64,000 nucleotides of DNA from the NCBI RefSeq assembly GCF_005938675.2, contig NZ_VCCH02000030.1, forward strand, positions 21,087 to 85,086. The letters run 5' to 3'. The stretch comes from Mycobacterium sp. KBS0706 (GTDB taxonomy: Bacteria > Pseudomonadota > Alphaproteobacteria > DSM-16000 > Inquilinaceae). A program made the position numbers and the translations under genes. The notes below the pieces were generated by a model. The model saw only the letters and a list, made by a program, of their open reading frames with translations. It was not told where the DNA came from and searched no databases. This document shows, in pieces, positions 51,085 through 59,117 of this stretch (within the stretch, counting starts at the first letter, position 1; every line of letters starts with the position of its first letter).

Positions 51085-52215
51085 TCAGTGAGGCTCGCCC
51101 TCCAGCACCAGCACATCCTCCCGGCCGAAGGTGACGGTGACCGGCTGGCCGCGCTCGGGCGGGGCCAGGCTGGGGCTGTTGAAGGTGTCGAGCGAGACCG
51201 CGTTCTCCTGGAAGCGGACGCGCACCCGCACAACGGCGCCGAGGAAGTTCACATCCTCGATCGTGCCCTGCATGCGGTTGCGGTCGGCGCCGCGGTCCTC
51301 GGTCGACCCGGCCAGGGCGATGGCCTCCGGCCGCAGCGCCACCGAGCGGACCTCACCGTCCTTCGCGTCGGCGACGCCGCGCGCGGCGATGATGTCCTGC
51401 CCGTCGATGCGGATCCGCCCGCCGGCGGCGTCGACCACCTGCGCGCGCAGGATGTTCAGCGTACCGACGAAGGAGGCGACGAAGCGGGTGCGCGGATAGT
51501 TGTAGATCTCGAACGGCGTGCCGACCTGCTCGGCATAGCCCTCGTTCATCACCACGATCCGGTCCGACATCGACAGGGCTTCTTCCTGGTCGTGGGTGAC
51601 GAAGATGGTGGTGATGCCCAGGTCGCGCTGCAGCGCCTTGATCTCGCTGCGCAATGACACCCGGATCTTGGCGTCGAGCGCCGACAGCGGTTCGTCCAGC
51701 AGCAGCACCTTCGGCTTGTTGGCCAGGGCCCGGGCCAGGGCGACGCGCTGCTGCTGTCCGCCGGACAGCTGGTAGGGGTAGCGCTCGGCCAGATGCGGCA
51801 GCTTGATCAGCTCCAGCATCTCCTTGACCCGCTGGGCGATCTCGGCGGCCGGCTTCTTCGCCACCTTCAGGCCGAAGGCGACGTTGTCCGCCACCGTCAT
51901 GTTCGGGAACAGCGCATAGGCCTGGAACACCATGCCGACATTGCGCTGGTTGGGCCTGAGGCGGGTGACGTCGCGGCCGTCGACGCGGATCGACCCGCCG
52001 GTCGGGATCTCGAAGCCCGCCACCATGCGCAAGGTCGTGGTCTTGCCGCAGCCTGAGGGGCCGAGGAAGGAGATGAATTCGCCGCGCTTCACCGCCAGGT
52101 CGAAATTGTGGACCACGGTGTTCTGGCCGTAGCTCTTGCGCAGGCCGCTGATCTCGAGGAAGTCCGTGTCCATCACTTCACCTGCCTGCGGCGCGAAAGC
52201 GGTCGAATGGTTCAT
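51085..52215 (-). CDS. ABC transporter ATP-binding protein, PotA/FbpC type
   Basis: The 376-residue ATPase has Walker A GPSGCGKTTTLR, signature LSGGQQQRVALA, Walker B LLLDEPLSALD, and a C-terminal TOBE-like domain (LRPEAIALAG onward). It drives uptake by the two permeases encoded upstream. Its ATG at 52215 overlaps the permease stop (ATGA); an ATG at 52173 is possible. It is the last gene of the SBP-permease-permease-ATPase operon, whose ligand class is polyamine, iron or another small cation/anion. Confidence 0.9.
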   Translation of the reverse strand: MNHSTAFAPQAGEVMDTDFLEISGLRKSYGQNTVVHNFDLAVKRGEFISFLGPSGCGKTTTLRMVAGFEIPTGGSIRVDGRDVTRLRPNQRNVGMVFQAYALFPNMTVADNVAFGLKVAKKPAAEIAQRVKEMLELIKLPHLAERYPYQLSGGQQQRVALARALANKPKVLLLDEPLSALDAKIRVSLRSEIKALQRDLGITTIFVTHDQEEALSMSDRIVVMNEGYAEQVGTPFEIYNYPRTRFVASFVGTLNILRAQVVDAAGGRIRIDGQDIIAARGVADAKDGEVRSVALRPEAIALAGSTEDRGADRNRMQGTIEDVNFLGAVVRVRVRFQENAVSLDTFNSPSLAPPERGQPVTVTFGREDVLVLEGEPH

Positions 52216-53003
52216 CGTGTGGCCGCCGAGGAGCCGCGGCGGCCGCGGCCGAAGATCTGCAGCAGGCCCATGCAGGCCCAGGTGACGACGAAGGCGATGA
52301 TCGCCAGCGCCGCCGGCTCATAGGCGCGGTTGGCGCCGACCAGCTGCAGATAGGGGCCGAAGGCCGGCCGGTTCAGCAGGCTGGCGAAGGTGAACTCGCC
52401 GATGACGATGGCGAAGGTCAGGAAGGCGCCGCTCAGCACCGCCGAGCGGACATTCGGCAGGATCACCCGGAACAGGATCCGGGCCCGGCCGGCGCCCAGG
52501 CACTCCGCCGCCTCGGTCAGGGTGCGGACGTCGATCGCCTGCAGCCCGGTGTCGACCGCCCGGTACATGTAGGGCAGCGCCAGGGTGACGTAGCCGAAGG
52601 TCAACAGCAGGTCGGTGCCGCGCTCGCTGCCCAGCAGCGGCAGGATCGAGGAGGTGTTGAACAGCTGGATGTAGCCGAACACCAGCACGATCGCCGGGAT
52701 CACCAGCGGCAGCAGGGTGATGAATTCGATGACCGGGCGCAGCCGTGGCAGGCGCAGCCGCACCCAGTAGGCGGTCGGCACCACCAGCAGCACCCCGACC
52801 GCGATGGTCGCCAGCGCCAGCACGCAGGAATACAGGAAGCTGGCCTGGAAGCCGGGGTCGGCCAGCACGATGCGATAGGCGTCGAAGCTGTATTCGCCGC
52901 GCCGCATGCGCAGCGAGAACTCCAGCGTGCCGATCAGCGGCACGATGAAGTACAGCGCGCCGATGATCAGGGCGATCCAGGCGCCGATGCGGTTCTGCTT
53001 CAT
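52212..53003 (-). CDS. ABC transporter permease, PotC type
   Basis: The 263-residue protein has about six spans and the EAA-like loop (LTEAAECLGAGRARI, then VILPNVRSAVLSG, roughly 165-190). It starts IGAWIALIIGALYFIVPLIG. It is the second permease and overlaps the first by 4 bp and the ATPase gene by 4 bp. It helps form the membrane channel. Confidence 0.9.
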   Translation of the reverse strand: MKQNRIGAWIALIIGALYFIVPLIGTLEFSLRMRRGEYSFDAYRIVLADPGFQASFLYSCVLALATIAVGVLLVVPTAYWVRLRLPRLRPVIEFITLLPLVIPAIVLVFGYIQLFNTSSILPLLGSERGTDLLLTFGYVTLALPYMYRAVDTGLQAIDVRTLTEAAECLGAGRARILFRVILPNVRSAVLSGAFLTFAIVIGEFTFASLLNRPAFGPYLQLVGANRAYEPAALAIIAFVVTWACMGLLQIFGRGRRGSSAATR

Positions 53004-53905
53004 CGCAGCCACCGTTCGCTGCGGGCGCGGAGGATCATGTAGAGGCCGTTGGACAGGCCGGTGATCAGGATCATGCCGAGCGCCAGGGCGTAGCCGAGAT
53101 TGGGGTTGTGCAGCACGTCGCCGCGGATCTGGGCGTAGAGCAGGATCGGCACGATGTTCAGTGAGCTGCCGGTCAGCGCATAGGCGGTGGCGATGGCGCC
53201 GAAGGCGTTGGCGAACAGCAGCAGCGTGGTGCCGACGATGCTGGGCCACAGGATCGGCAGCGCCACCATGCGCCAGTATTGCGCGGTGGAGGCGCCGAGG
53301 ATGGCCGAGGCCTCGCGCCATTCCTTCTTCAGCCCGTCCAGCGCCGGCGCCAGGATCAGCACCATCAGCGGGATCTGGAAGTACAGATAGGTCAGCGTCA
53401 GGCCCCAGAAGCTGAGCAGGTTGAAGCCGGTCTGGTACAGCCGGAAGCCCAGCACGGGGCTGACGAAGGTGTCGAACAGGATCGTCACCAGGCCGAGCCG
53501 CCCGAGGGTGGAGATGAAGGCGAAGGCCAGCGGCACGCCGGCGAAGTTCGAGGCGACGCCGCAGAAGGTCATCAGCGTCGGCCGGATCCAGCCCGGCAGC
53601 CCGCCCATCACCACGGCATAGGCCAGGAAGAAGCCGATCAGCGCGCCGAGCAGGGCGGAGGCGAGGCTGACCCGAATCGAGATCCAGTAGGCGTCGACGA
53701 TCGACTGCTGGAACAGGTTGGCGATGTTGTCGAAGGTGAATGACCCGTCCGGCGTCTGGAAGCTGCCGACCAGCAGATAGACGGTCGGCAGGACCAGGAA
53801 CAGAAGGGCGAACAGGAAGAAGGGCGCCACCCCGAGCCAGGCCCAGGAGAGCTTGCCGGGCTTGGTCGGCGCGGCGAGGGGGGCTGCGATCGTGGCCTGG
53901 GTCAT
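53000..53905 (-). CDS. ABC transporter permease, PotB type
   Basis: The 301-residue permease has a Pro/Thr-rich cytoplasmic start, about six spans (first WLGVAPFFLFALLFLVLPTV) and an EAA loop, WREASAILGASTAQYW plus VALPILWPSI. It lies 113 bp after the binding-protein gene; a strong hairpin occupies this gap. It pairs with the PotC-type permease. Confidence 0.9.
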   Translation of the reverse strand: MTQATIAAPLAAPTKPGKLSWAWLGVAPFFLFALLFLVLPTVYLLVGSFQTPDGSFTFDNIANLFQQSIVDAYWISIRVSLASALLGALIGFFLAYAVVMGGLPGWIRPTLMTFCGVASNFAGVPLAFAFISTLGRLGLVTILFDTFVSPVLGFRLYQTGFNLLSFWGLTLTYLYFQIPLMVLILAPALDGLKKEWREASAILGASTAQYWRMVALPILWPSIVGTTLLLFANAFGAIATAYALTGSSLNIVPILLYAQIRGDVLHNPNLGYALALGMILITGLSNGLYMILRARSERWLR

Positions 53906-53949
53906 CGGCGCCTGCTGACGGAAACCTGCCGCGGGGACGGAAGACGCGA

Positions 53950-54001
53950 GAGGCCGCGCCCTCCTCCGGCCCTAGCGTAGGGCAGGGGGCGGTGCGGCCT
54001 C
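53950..54001 (-). other. Intra-operon hairpin after the binding-protein gene
   Basis: Outer arms GAGGCCGC and GCGGCCTC enclose an inner perfect hairpin GCCCTA-GCG-TAGGGC. The structure lies just after the binding-protein stop (54019) and before the permeases. Such hairpins in periplasmic transporter operons slow RNA decay and give more binding protein than permease. Confidence 0.65.
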
Positions 54002-54018
54002 AAGCGCATCGCTCGGCG

Positions 54019-55113
54019 TTACTTGACGTTGGCGCCGACCACGGAGTCCCACTGCTTGGTGATGATCTCCTTGGCCTTGTTCTGGTCATCGAGGCTCGGG
54101 AACACCGCCGTGGCATAGGCCGCCGCCGGTGGCAGGGCCTTCAGCAGGTCCTCGGGGATCTTCTTGGTGTCGGCCAGGTTCTGGAACCGGATCGGATGGC
54201 AGTAGCCCTTCAGGTAGCCGATCTGGCCCTCATCCGAATACAGGTGCTCCATCCACAGCTTGGCGGCGTTCGGATGGGGCGCGAAGGCGCTGATGGCCTG
54301 GACATAGACGCCGGCGACGACGCCCGACTTCGGCACCACCACCTCGATCTCCGGGTTGCCCTTCAGCGTGTCGCGGTCGCCGAGCGCGTTGTAGTCCCAG
54401 CGGATCACGATCGGGGTGGCGCCCTGAGCCACCGAGGCGGCCTTGCCGATGGTCGGCACGAAGTTGCCGGCCTTGTTCAGGTCGCCGAAGAACTTCAGCC
54501 CGGCCTCGGCGGCCTTGGTGGCGTCCTTCTCGGTCGACAGGCCGGCGGCCAGCACGGCCAGGATCGCCTGGTTCGAGGTCCGCGGGTCGCCGGCGAGGGC
54601 GACGGAGTTGGCGTAGTCGGAGGCCAGCAGGTCCTTCCAGTCGGTCGGGATCTTGCTGACGATGTCCTTGTTCACCTCGAAGGCCAGCACGCCGTAATAG
54701 TCGCCGTACCAGTAGCCCTCCGGGTCCTTGGCGCTGTCCGGGATCGAATCCCAGGTCGACACCTTGTACGGCGCGATCAGGCCCTCGGCCTTGGCCGACG
54801 GTCCGAAGGACAGGCCGACATCGATTACGTCGGGGGCCTGGGGGCCTTTGTTTCCCTTATTGGCCTTGATCGCCTCGACCTCGTCGCCCGAGCCGGCGTC
54901 CGGGTTCAGCTCGTTGACCTTCAGGCCGTATTTGGCCTTGAAGCTGTCGATGATGCCGCCGTAGCCGCACCAGTCATGGGGCAGGGCGATGGTGGTCAGC
55001 TCGCCCTCCGCCTTCGCCGCGGCGATCAGCTCGGCCGACGGCTCGGCCCGGGCGGCGGAGGCGGCAAGCGCCAGGGCCGAGATCGACAGCACGGAAGTCC
55101 ACGTCGCCTTCAT
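54019..55113 (-). CDS. ABC transporter substrate-binding protein, PotD/FbpA-like
   Basis: The 364-residue precursor has a signal peptide (SVLSISALALAASAARA, cleavage near 23). The mature part opens AKAEGELTTIALPHDWCGYG, has DVGLSFGPSAKAEGLIAPYK and the repeated two-lobe fold, with a single Cys in WCGYG. It belongs to the broad class binding spermidine, ferric iron, thiamine or phosphonates. No diagnostic ligand residues let me choose. It is the first gene of the leftward transporter operon. Confidence 0.88.
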   Translation of the reverse strand: MKATWTSVLSISALALAASAARAEPSAELIAAAKAEGELTTIALPHDWCGYGGIIDSFKAKYGLKVNELNPDAGSGDEVEAIKANKGNKGPQAPDVIDVGLSFGPSAKAEGLIAPYKVSTWDSIPDSAKDPEGYWYGDYYGVLAFEVNKDIVSKIPTDWKDLLASDYANSVALAGDPRTSNQAILAVLAAGLSTEKDATKAAEAGLKFFGDLNKAGNFVPTIGKAASVAQGATPIVIRWDYNALGDRDTLKGNPEIEVVVPKSGVVAGVYVQAISAFAPHPNAAKLWMEHLYSDEGQIGYLKGYCHPIRFQNLADTKKIPEDLLKALPPAAAYATAVFPSLDDQNKAKEIITKQWDSVVGANVK

Positions 55114-55535
55114 GTCACAAACCCCCGATGTTCAGCATTCTGTTTGACGGATTTTAGACAAATCCACGCATCCGAAGTCGAGCGCTCGGTCAAATCCGGG
55201 CTCAAGTGCGGATGCGGCGGGACTTTGTTGTGCGGCGCAGTCCTTGTCAAGGTGAATACAGAGCGATAGCCCGGCCACGACATGGCAGCTGCCACACTAT
55301 TGTAGTTCAATTGTAATAATAACGTCATGAAATCACGACGCCGTCAACGACTCCCTGCACGGGCCTGTGTCCGGCCTTAGGATACAGAGTGACTCAAGGG
55401 CCGGCGGGAATCTGTTCCGGCTGCGGCATGATCCGTCGCGCTTCGGCCGAAGCGGGTCGGGGCCGGGCTTTCGCGGCCGGGCGGTGCTGGCTATGGTGCG
55501 GCCTTCGAGTCACCAGAGTGAACGGGAACCGACCC
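55114..55535. other. Intergenic promoter region between transporter and RidA genes
   Basis: This 422-bp divergent gap holds a perfect palindrome TGGCAGCTGCCA (55283-55294) and, beside it, an A+T-rich stretch with ATTGTA repeated. On the minus strand TTGACA (near 55247) could serve the binding-protein promoter. No ORF with protein-like features was found. Confidence 0.5.
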
Positions 55536-56003
55536 ATGGCAGGAAGCATCGAGGCGCGGCTGCAGGAGAAGGGCGTCACCCTTCCGAACGTCGCGGCGCC
55601 GGCGGCGAACTACGTCCCCTCCGTGATCTCGGGGACCATGCTCTACATCTCCGGCCAGGTGCCGTTCGTCGACGGCAAGATCAGCCACACCGGCAAGCTC
55701 GGCGCCGAGTTCAAGGTCGAGGACGGCTATGCCTGCGCCCGGATCTGCGCCATCAACATCCTGGCGGCGGCCAAGGCGGCGCTGGGCGGCGACCTCGACC
55801 GGGTGGTCCGGGTGGTGAAGCTGGGCGGCTTCGTCAACTCGACGCCGGACTTCACCGACCAGCCGAAGGTGGTCAACGGTGCCTCCGACCTGATGGCCGA
55901 GGCCTTCGGCGAAGCCGGCAAGCACGCCCGCGCCGCGGTCGGCGTCGCCCAGTTGCCGCTCGGCTGTGCCGTCGAGGTCGAGGCGATCTTCGAGATCAGG
56001 TAG
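55536..56003 (+). CDS. RidA family protein
   Basis: The 155-residue protein belongs to the longer RidA-like group: GVTLPNVAAPAANYVPSVIS, GTMLYISGQVPFVDGKIS, DRVVRVVKLGGFVNSTPDFT and HARAAVGVAQLPLGCAVEVE. The conserved arginine in the last segment suggests imine/enamine deaminase ability. It precedes a SpoU methyltransferase gene by 24 bp. It is distinct from the RidA at 36797 and probably has a housekeeping role. Confidence 0.88.
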   Translation: MAGSIEARLQEKGVTLPNVAAPAANYVPSVISGTMLYISGQVPFVDGKISHTGKLGAEFKVEDGYACARICAINILAAAKAALGGDLDRVVRVVKLGGFVNSTPDFTDQPKVVNGASDLMAEAFGEAGKHARAAVGVAQLPLGCAVEVEAIFEIR

Positions 56004-56027
56004 GCACCTCTTCCGGCAGGAGGGGCG

Positions 56028-56792
56028 ATGGCCGAGCGCAGTATCGAGAGCCTGGACAATCCGCGCGCCAAGCTGTGGACGGCGCTGCTGGAGAGCCGCG
56101 GGCTGCGCAAGCATCGCCGTTTCCTGCTGGCCGGCCGCAAGACCGTGCGCGAGGCGCTGGCGCAGCACCCCGACCGCTTCGAGTCGCTGCTGCTGCCGCC
56201 CGGCGTCGGCGAGGATGATCTGGCGGCGCCGTCGGAGCTGGAGCGCATCCGCCTCGGCCGGGCCCTGTTCGACCGGCTCGACATCTCCGGCACCGGCCTG
56301 CCGATCCTGGTCGGGGTGGTGCCGGAGATGGCGGCGATCGACCTGGCCCGGCCGCCCGAGGGGCTGGAGCTGGTCTGCGCCCTCGGCGATCCGAGCAATC
56401 TCGGCGCCCTGCTGCGCAGTGCTGCCGCCTTCGCCGTGTCCCGCGTCATCCTGCTGGCCGACGCGGCCCACCCGTTCCACCCGAAATGCCTGCGCGCGGC
56501 GTCGAACGCGCAATTCGCGCTGGAGCTGCGGCGCGGCCCGGCCTGGGCCGGGCTGGCGCAGGCGGCGGGGCCGCTCTTGGCGCTGGACGGGCAGGGCGAG
56601 GATTTGTCGGGCTTCGCCTGGCCGCGCGACCTGCGCCTGGTGCTGGGCGAGGAAGGGCTGGGGTTGCCGCCCGGGCTGGAGCTGCGCCGCCTGGCGATCC
56701 CGACCACCGGCGCGGTCGAATCGCTCAACGCCACCGTCGCCGCCAGCCTGGCGCTGTACGGGCATTTTGTGGCGATGCGGACGGAGAGATAA
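56028..56792 (+). CDS. TrmH/SpoU family RNA 2'-O-methyltransferase
   Basis: The 254-residue protein has an N-terminal substrate-binding part (ESLDNPRAKLWTALLESRG) and the SPOUT knot: ALGDPSNLGALLRSAAAF (motif 1), RLVLGEEGLGL (motif 2) and AIPTTGAVESLNATVAASLA (motif 3). It methylates ribose 2'-OH in rRNA or tRNA using SAM. The target base is unknown. It is in an operon with RidA, and a family B repeat follows. Confidence 0.9.
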   Translation: MAERSIESLDNPRAKLWTALLESRGLRKHRRFLLAGRKTVREALAQHPDRFESLLLPPGVGEDDLAAPSELERIRLGRALFDRLDISGTGLPILVGVVPEMAAIDLARPPEGLELVCALGDPSNLGALLRSAAAFAVSRVILLADAAHPFHPKCLRAASNAQFALELRRGPAWAGLAQAAGPLLALDGQGEDLSGFAWPRDLRLVLGEEGLGLPPGLELRRLAIPTTGAVESLNATVAASLALYGHFVAMRTER

Positions 56793-56807
56793 CGAGAGGC
56801 CGGGGCC

Positions 56808-56940
56808 ACCCCCTCACCCGAAATCGCTGCGCGATTTCGACCTCTCCCCAAGGAGAGGTGAAGAAAGTGCTGCTCCGAAATCCCCTCTCCTCGGGGAGAG
56901 GGAGGGGCCCGGCCCGCTTGGGCCGGGAGGGTGAGGGGGG
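56808..56940. repeat. Dispersed inverted repeat, family B relative
   Basis: CCCCCTCACCC at the left mirrors GGGTGAGGGGG at the right; inside are CCTCTCC/GGAGAGG hairpins and CGAAATCGCTGCGCGATTTCG. It shares the CTCACCC plus CTCTCC theme with 26884-27019. It lies between convergent genes. Confidence 0.75.
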
Positions 56941-56960
56941 AGAGCCGCCGTCGAAGGAGG

Positions 56961-57488
56961 TCAGGCGACCGTGGCCGCGACCTCGTAGCGCACTGGGATT
57001 CTGTCGGCGCGGCCGATCATGCCGCGGGCGTTGGCCAGGGCGCCCGGCACCAGCTCGAGGCCGAGCAGACGGTCGTAGTCGACCGGCCCCGGCAGCATCA
57101 GGCCGAGGGTCAGGTCGCGGCGGAAGCCGAAGCGGCGGTAATAGGGCTCGTCGCCGACCAGGATGACGCTGCGATAGCCGAAGGCCGCCGCGCGCGACAG
57201 GCCGGCCCGCATCAGCCGCGAGCCGATGCCGCTCGAGCGCAGCCCCTCGGTCACCGCGAGCGGGCCCAAGAGGATGGTCTCGCCGACGCCGTCGACATGG
57301 ATCGGCCAGAAGCGCAGCGTGCCGACCAGCTCGCCGTCCTCGAGCGCCACCAGGCCGAGCTCGTTGTTCGGCCGCACCCCGTCGCGCAGCCGGTAGACGG
57401 TCTTGCCGAAGCGCCCCTCGCCGAAGCAATCGACGACAAGGCTCTCGATGGCGGCCGCGTGGCGCGGCCGCTCCCGCATGATGTCCAT
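56961..57488 (-). CDS. GNAT N-acetyltransferase
   Basis: The 175-residue protein has the GNAT core: LGLVALEDGELVGTLRFWPI, LLGPLAVTEGLRSSGIGSRLMRAGL (acetyl-CoA loop) and GYRSVILVGDEPYYRRFGFR. It transfers an acetyl group to an amine. It lies 26 bp after the decarboxylase gene on the same strand, so it may acetylate a polyamine product, a common pairing in alphaproteobacteria. The ATG at 57488 is preferred over a GTG at 57503. Confidence 0.85.
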   Translation of the reverse strand: MDIMRERPRHAAAIESLVVDCFGEGRFGKTVYRLRDGVRPNNELGLVALEDGELVGTLRFWPIHVDGVGETILLGPLAVTEGLRSSGIGSRLMRAGLSRAAAFGYRSVILVGDEPYYRRFGFRRDLTLGLMLPGPVDYDRLLGLELVPGALANARGMIGRADRIPVRYEVAATVA

Positions 57489-57514
57489 GAACCCGATCCC
57501 CACCCGTATGAGGT

Positions 57515-58645
57515 TCAGATGTAATAGGCCTTGAGGGGGGCGAAGCCGTTGAAGGCGACCGCCGAATAGGTCGTCGTGTAGGCGCCGGTGCCGTGGATCA
57601 GCACCTTGTCGCCGATCGCGAGCGAAACCGGCATCGGGTAGGGCGTCTTCTCGTACAGCACGTCGGCGCTGTCGCAGGTCGGGCCGGCCAGGATCGCCGG
57701 CTCGGCCGCATCGCCGTCATGCACCGTGCTGATCGGGTAGCGGATCGCCTCGTCCATCGTCTCGGCCAGGCCGCCGAACTTGCCGATGTCGAGATAGACC
57801 CAGCGGGTGTTGTCGTTCGCCGACTTGTTCGAGATCAGCACCACCTCGGTCTGGATCACGCCGGCATTGCCGACCATGCCGCGGCCCGGCTCGATGATGG
57901 TCTCGGGCAGGCGGTTGCCGAAATGATTGCGCAGGCTGGCGTCGATGGCACGGCCATAGGCCTCCGCCGTCGGCACCTCCTTCAGGTACTTGGTCGGGAA
58001 GCCGCCGCCGAGATTGACCATCTTCAGCTCGATGCCCTGGGCCGCCAGGTCGCGGAAGATCGACGCGGCCGATTCCAGCGCCTGGTCCCAGGCGCCGGTG
58101 TCGCGCTGCTGCGACCCGACATGGAACGACACGCCATAGGCGTCGAGGCCGAGGCCCGGCGCCATCGCCAGCAGCTCGCGCGCCATGCTCGGCTCGCAGC
58201 CGAACTTGCGCGACAGCGGCCATTCGGCGCCCTCGCCCGAGGTCAGGATGCGGCAGAAGACGCGGGCGCCCGGCGCGACCTCGGCGATCTTGCGCAGCTC
58301 CGCCTCGCTGTCGAAGGCGAACAGGCGCACGCCCAGCGCATAGGCGGTGGCGATGTCGACCCGCTTCTTGATGGTGTTGCCGAAGGAGACGCGGTCCGGG
58401 GTGGCGCCGGCGGCCAGCGCGTCGCGGATCTCGACCACGCTGGCGGTGTCGAAGCACGAGCCCAGCGCGGCCAGCAGCGACAGGATCTCCGGCGCCGGGT
58501 TGGCCTTCACCGCGTAGAAGATGCGGCTGTCGGGCATGGCGGCGGCCAGCGCCTGGTAGTTGCCGGCCACGACGTCGAGGTCGAGCACCAGGCAAGGCGT
58601 CTCCGGACGTCGCTCTTCCAGGAAGGAGGCAATCTTGGTGTTCAT
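57515..58645 (-). CDS. Ornithine/lysine decarboxylase, fold III PLP enzyme
   Basis: The 376-residue alanine-racemase-fold enzyme has PLP Lys47 (FYAVKANPAPEIL), SFHVGSQQRD, the phosphate loop NLGGGFPTKY, EPGRGMVGNAG and the catalytic Cys in AGPTCDSADVLY. This is the eukaryotic-type ODC found in alphaproteobacteria, making putrescine (or cadaverine). A long leader with strong RNA structure precedes it, and a GNAT gene follows. The upstream in-frame extension is the leader, not protein. Confidence 0.92.
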   Translation of the reverse strand: MNTKIASFLEERRPETPCLVLDLDVVAGNYQALAAAMPDSRIFYAVKANPAPEILSLLAALGSCFDTASVVEIRDALAAGATPDRVSFGNTIKKRVDIATAYALGVRLFAFDSEAELRKIAEVAPGARVFCRILTSGEGAEWPLSRKFGCEPSMARELLAMAPGLGLDAYGVSFHVGSQQRDTGAWDQALESAASIFRDLAAQGIELKMVNLGGGFPTKYLKEVPTAEAYGRAIDASLRNHFGNRLPETIIEPGRGMVGNAGVIQTEVVLISNKSANDNTRWVYLDIGKFGGLAETMDEAIRYPISTVHDGDAAEPAILAGPTCDSADVLYEKTPYPMPVSLAIGDKVLIHGTGAYTTTYSAVAFNGFAPLKAYYI

Positions 58646-58961
58646 GGGGACTGATCCCTCACGGCAAGCCAGTTCAAACCAAACCGTTGCCTGAGGCGCC
58701 CGCCTCTGCTCACCGGCGACGAAACCCGGCGGCACATGCGGATCCGGATCGCAGAGACGGGATCGCGGGACGACGCCAAGGGCGCCACCCGTCAACACCA
58801 TCCAGACAATCACGGAAGAGGAACCCTCTCCGCACCTGCAACCGAAAAACTTCTCTTCAACCCAGCCGGCCGAAGCCGGACAGACCGAGGAGACGCGTGA
58901 CGTCGTTGCTGTGCCCTCCGGGTTCAAACCGGCGGGCCGGGGCACGTGCGAATACGTTCCG
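58646..58961 (-). ncRNA. Structured 5' leader, probable speF-type regulatory RNA
   Basis: Between the likely promoter and the decarboxylase start are about 315 nt. The first part reads GTTTGAACCCGGAGGGCAC and CGCGTCTCCTCGGTCTGTC, then a perfect UUCG-capped hairpin CCGGC-TTCG-GCCGG. Further down GGAGAGGGTTCCTCTTCC forms a second hairpin. Alphaproteobacterial ornithine decarboxylase genes are known to carry a conserved speF leader motif in this position. Sequence order and location fit, but I cannot align it to the family model. Confidence 0.65.
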
Positions 58962-58967
58962 AGAGGT

Positions 58968-58996
58968 CAAATACGGTCGGTGTCCCCGTGATGCAA
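58968..58996 (-). promoter_or_regulatory. Promoter of the decarboxylase leader
   Basis: On the minus strand TTGCAT (58996-58991) and TATTTG (58973-58968) are separated by 17 bp, giving a likely transcription start near 58961 and a leader of about 315 nt. Confidence 0.5.
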
Positions 58997-59117
58997 GTGA
59001 AATTTTGTTGTCGAGAAATTTACTCCGTCACCGCGGCGCCACAGCCTCAGCCTATCTCTAAATTCCGCCTCATTCCGGCTTGATATTGCGGGATTCTCGC
59101 GAGATAAAGTTTACATT

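Noticed and set aside
58646..58945. An N-terminal extension of about 100 residues on the decarboxylase.
   Set aside because: The ATG at 58645 gives the usual family start; the upstream stretch is leader RNA with hairpins and a promoter beyond it.
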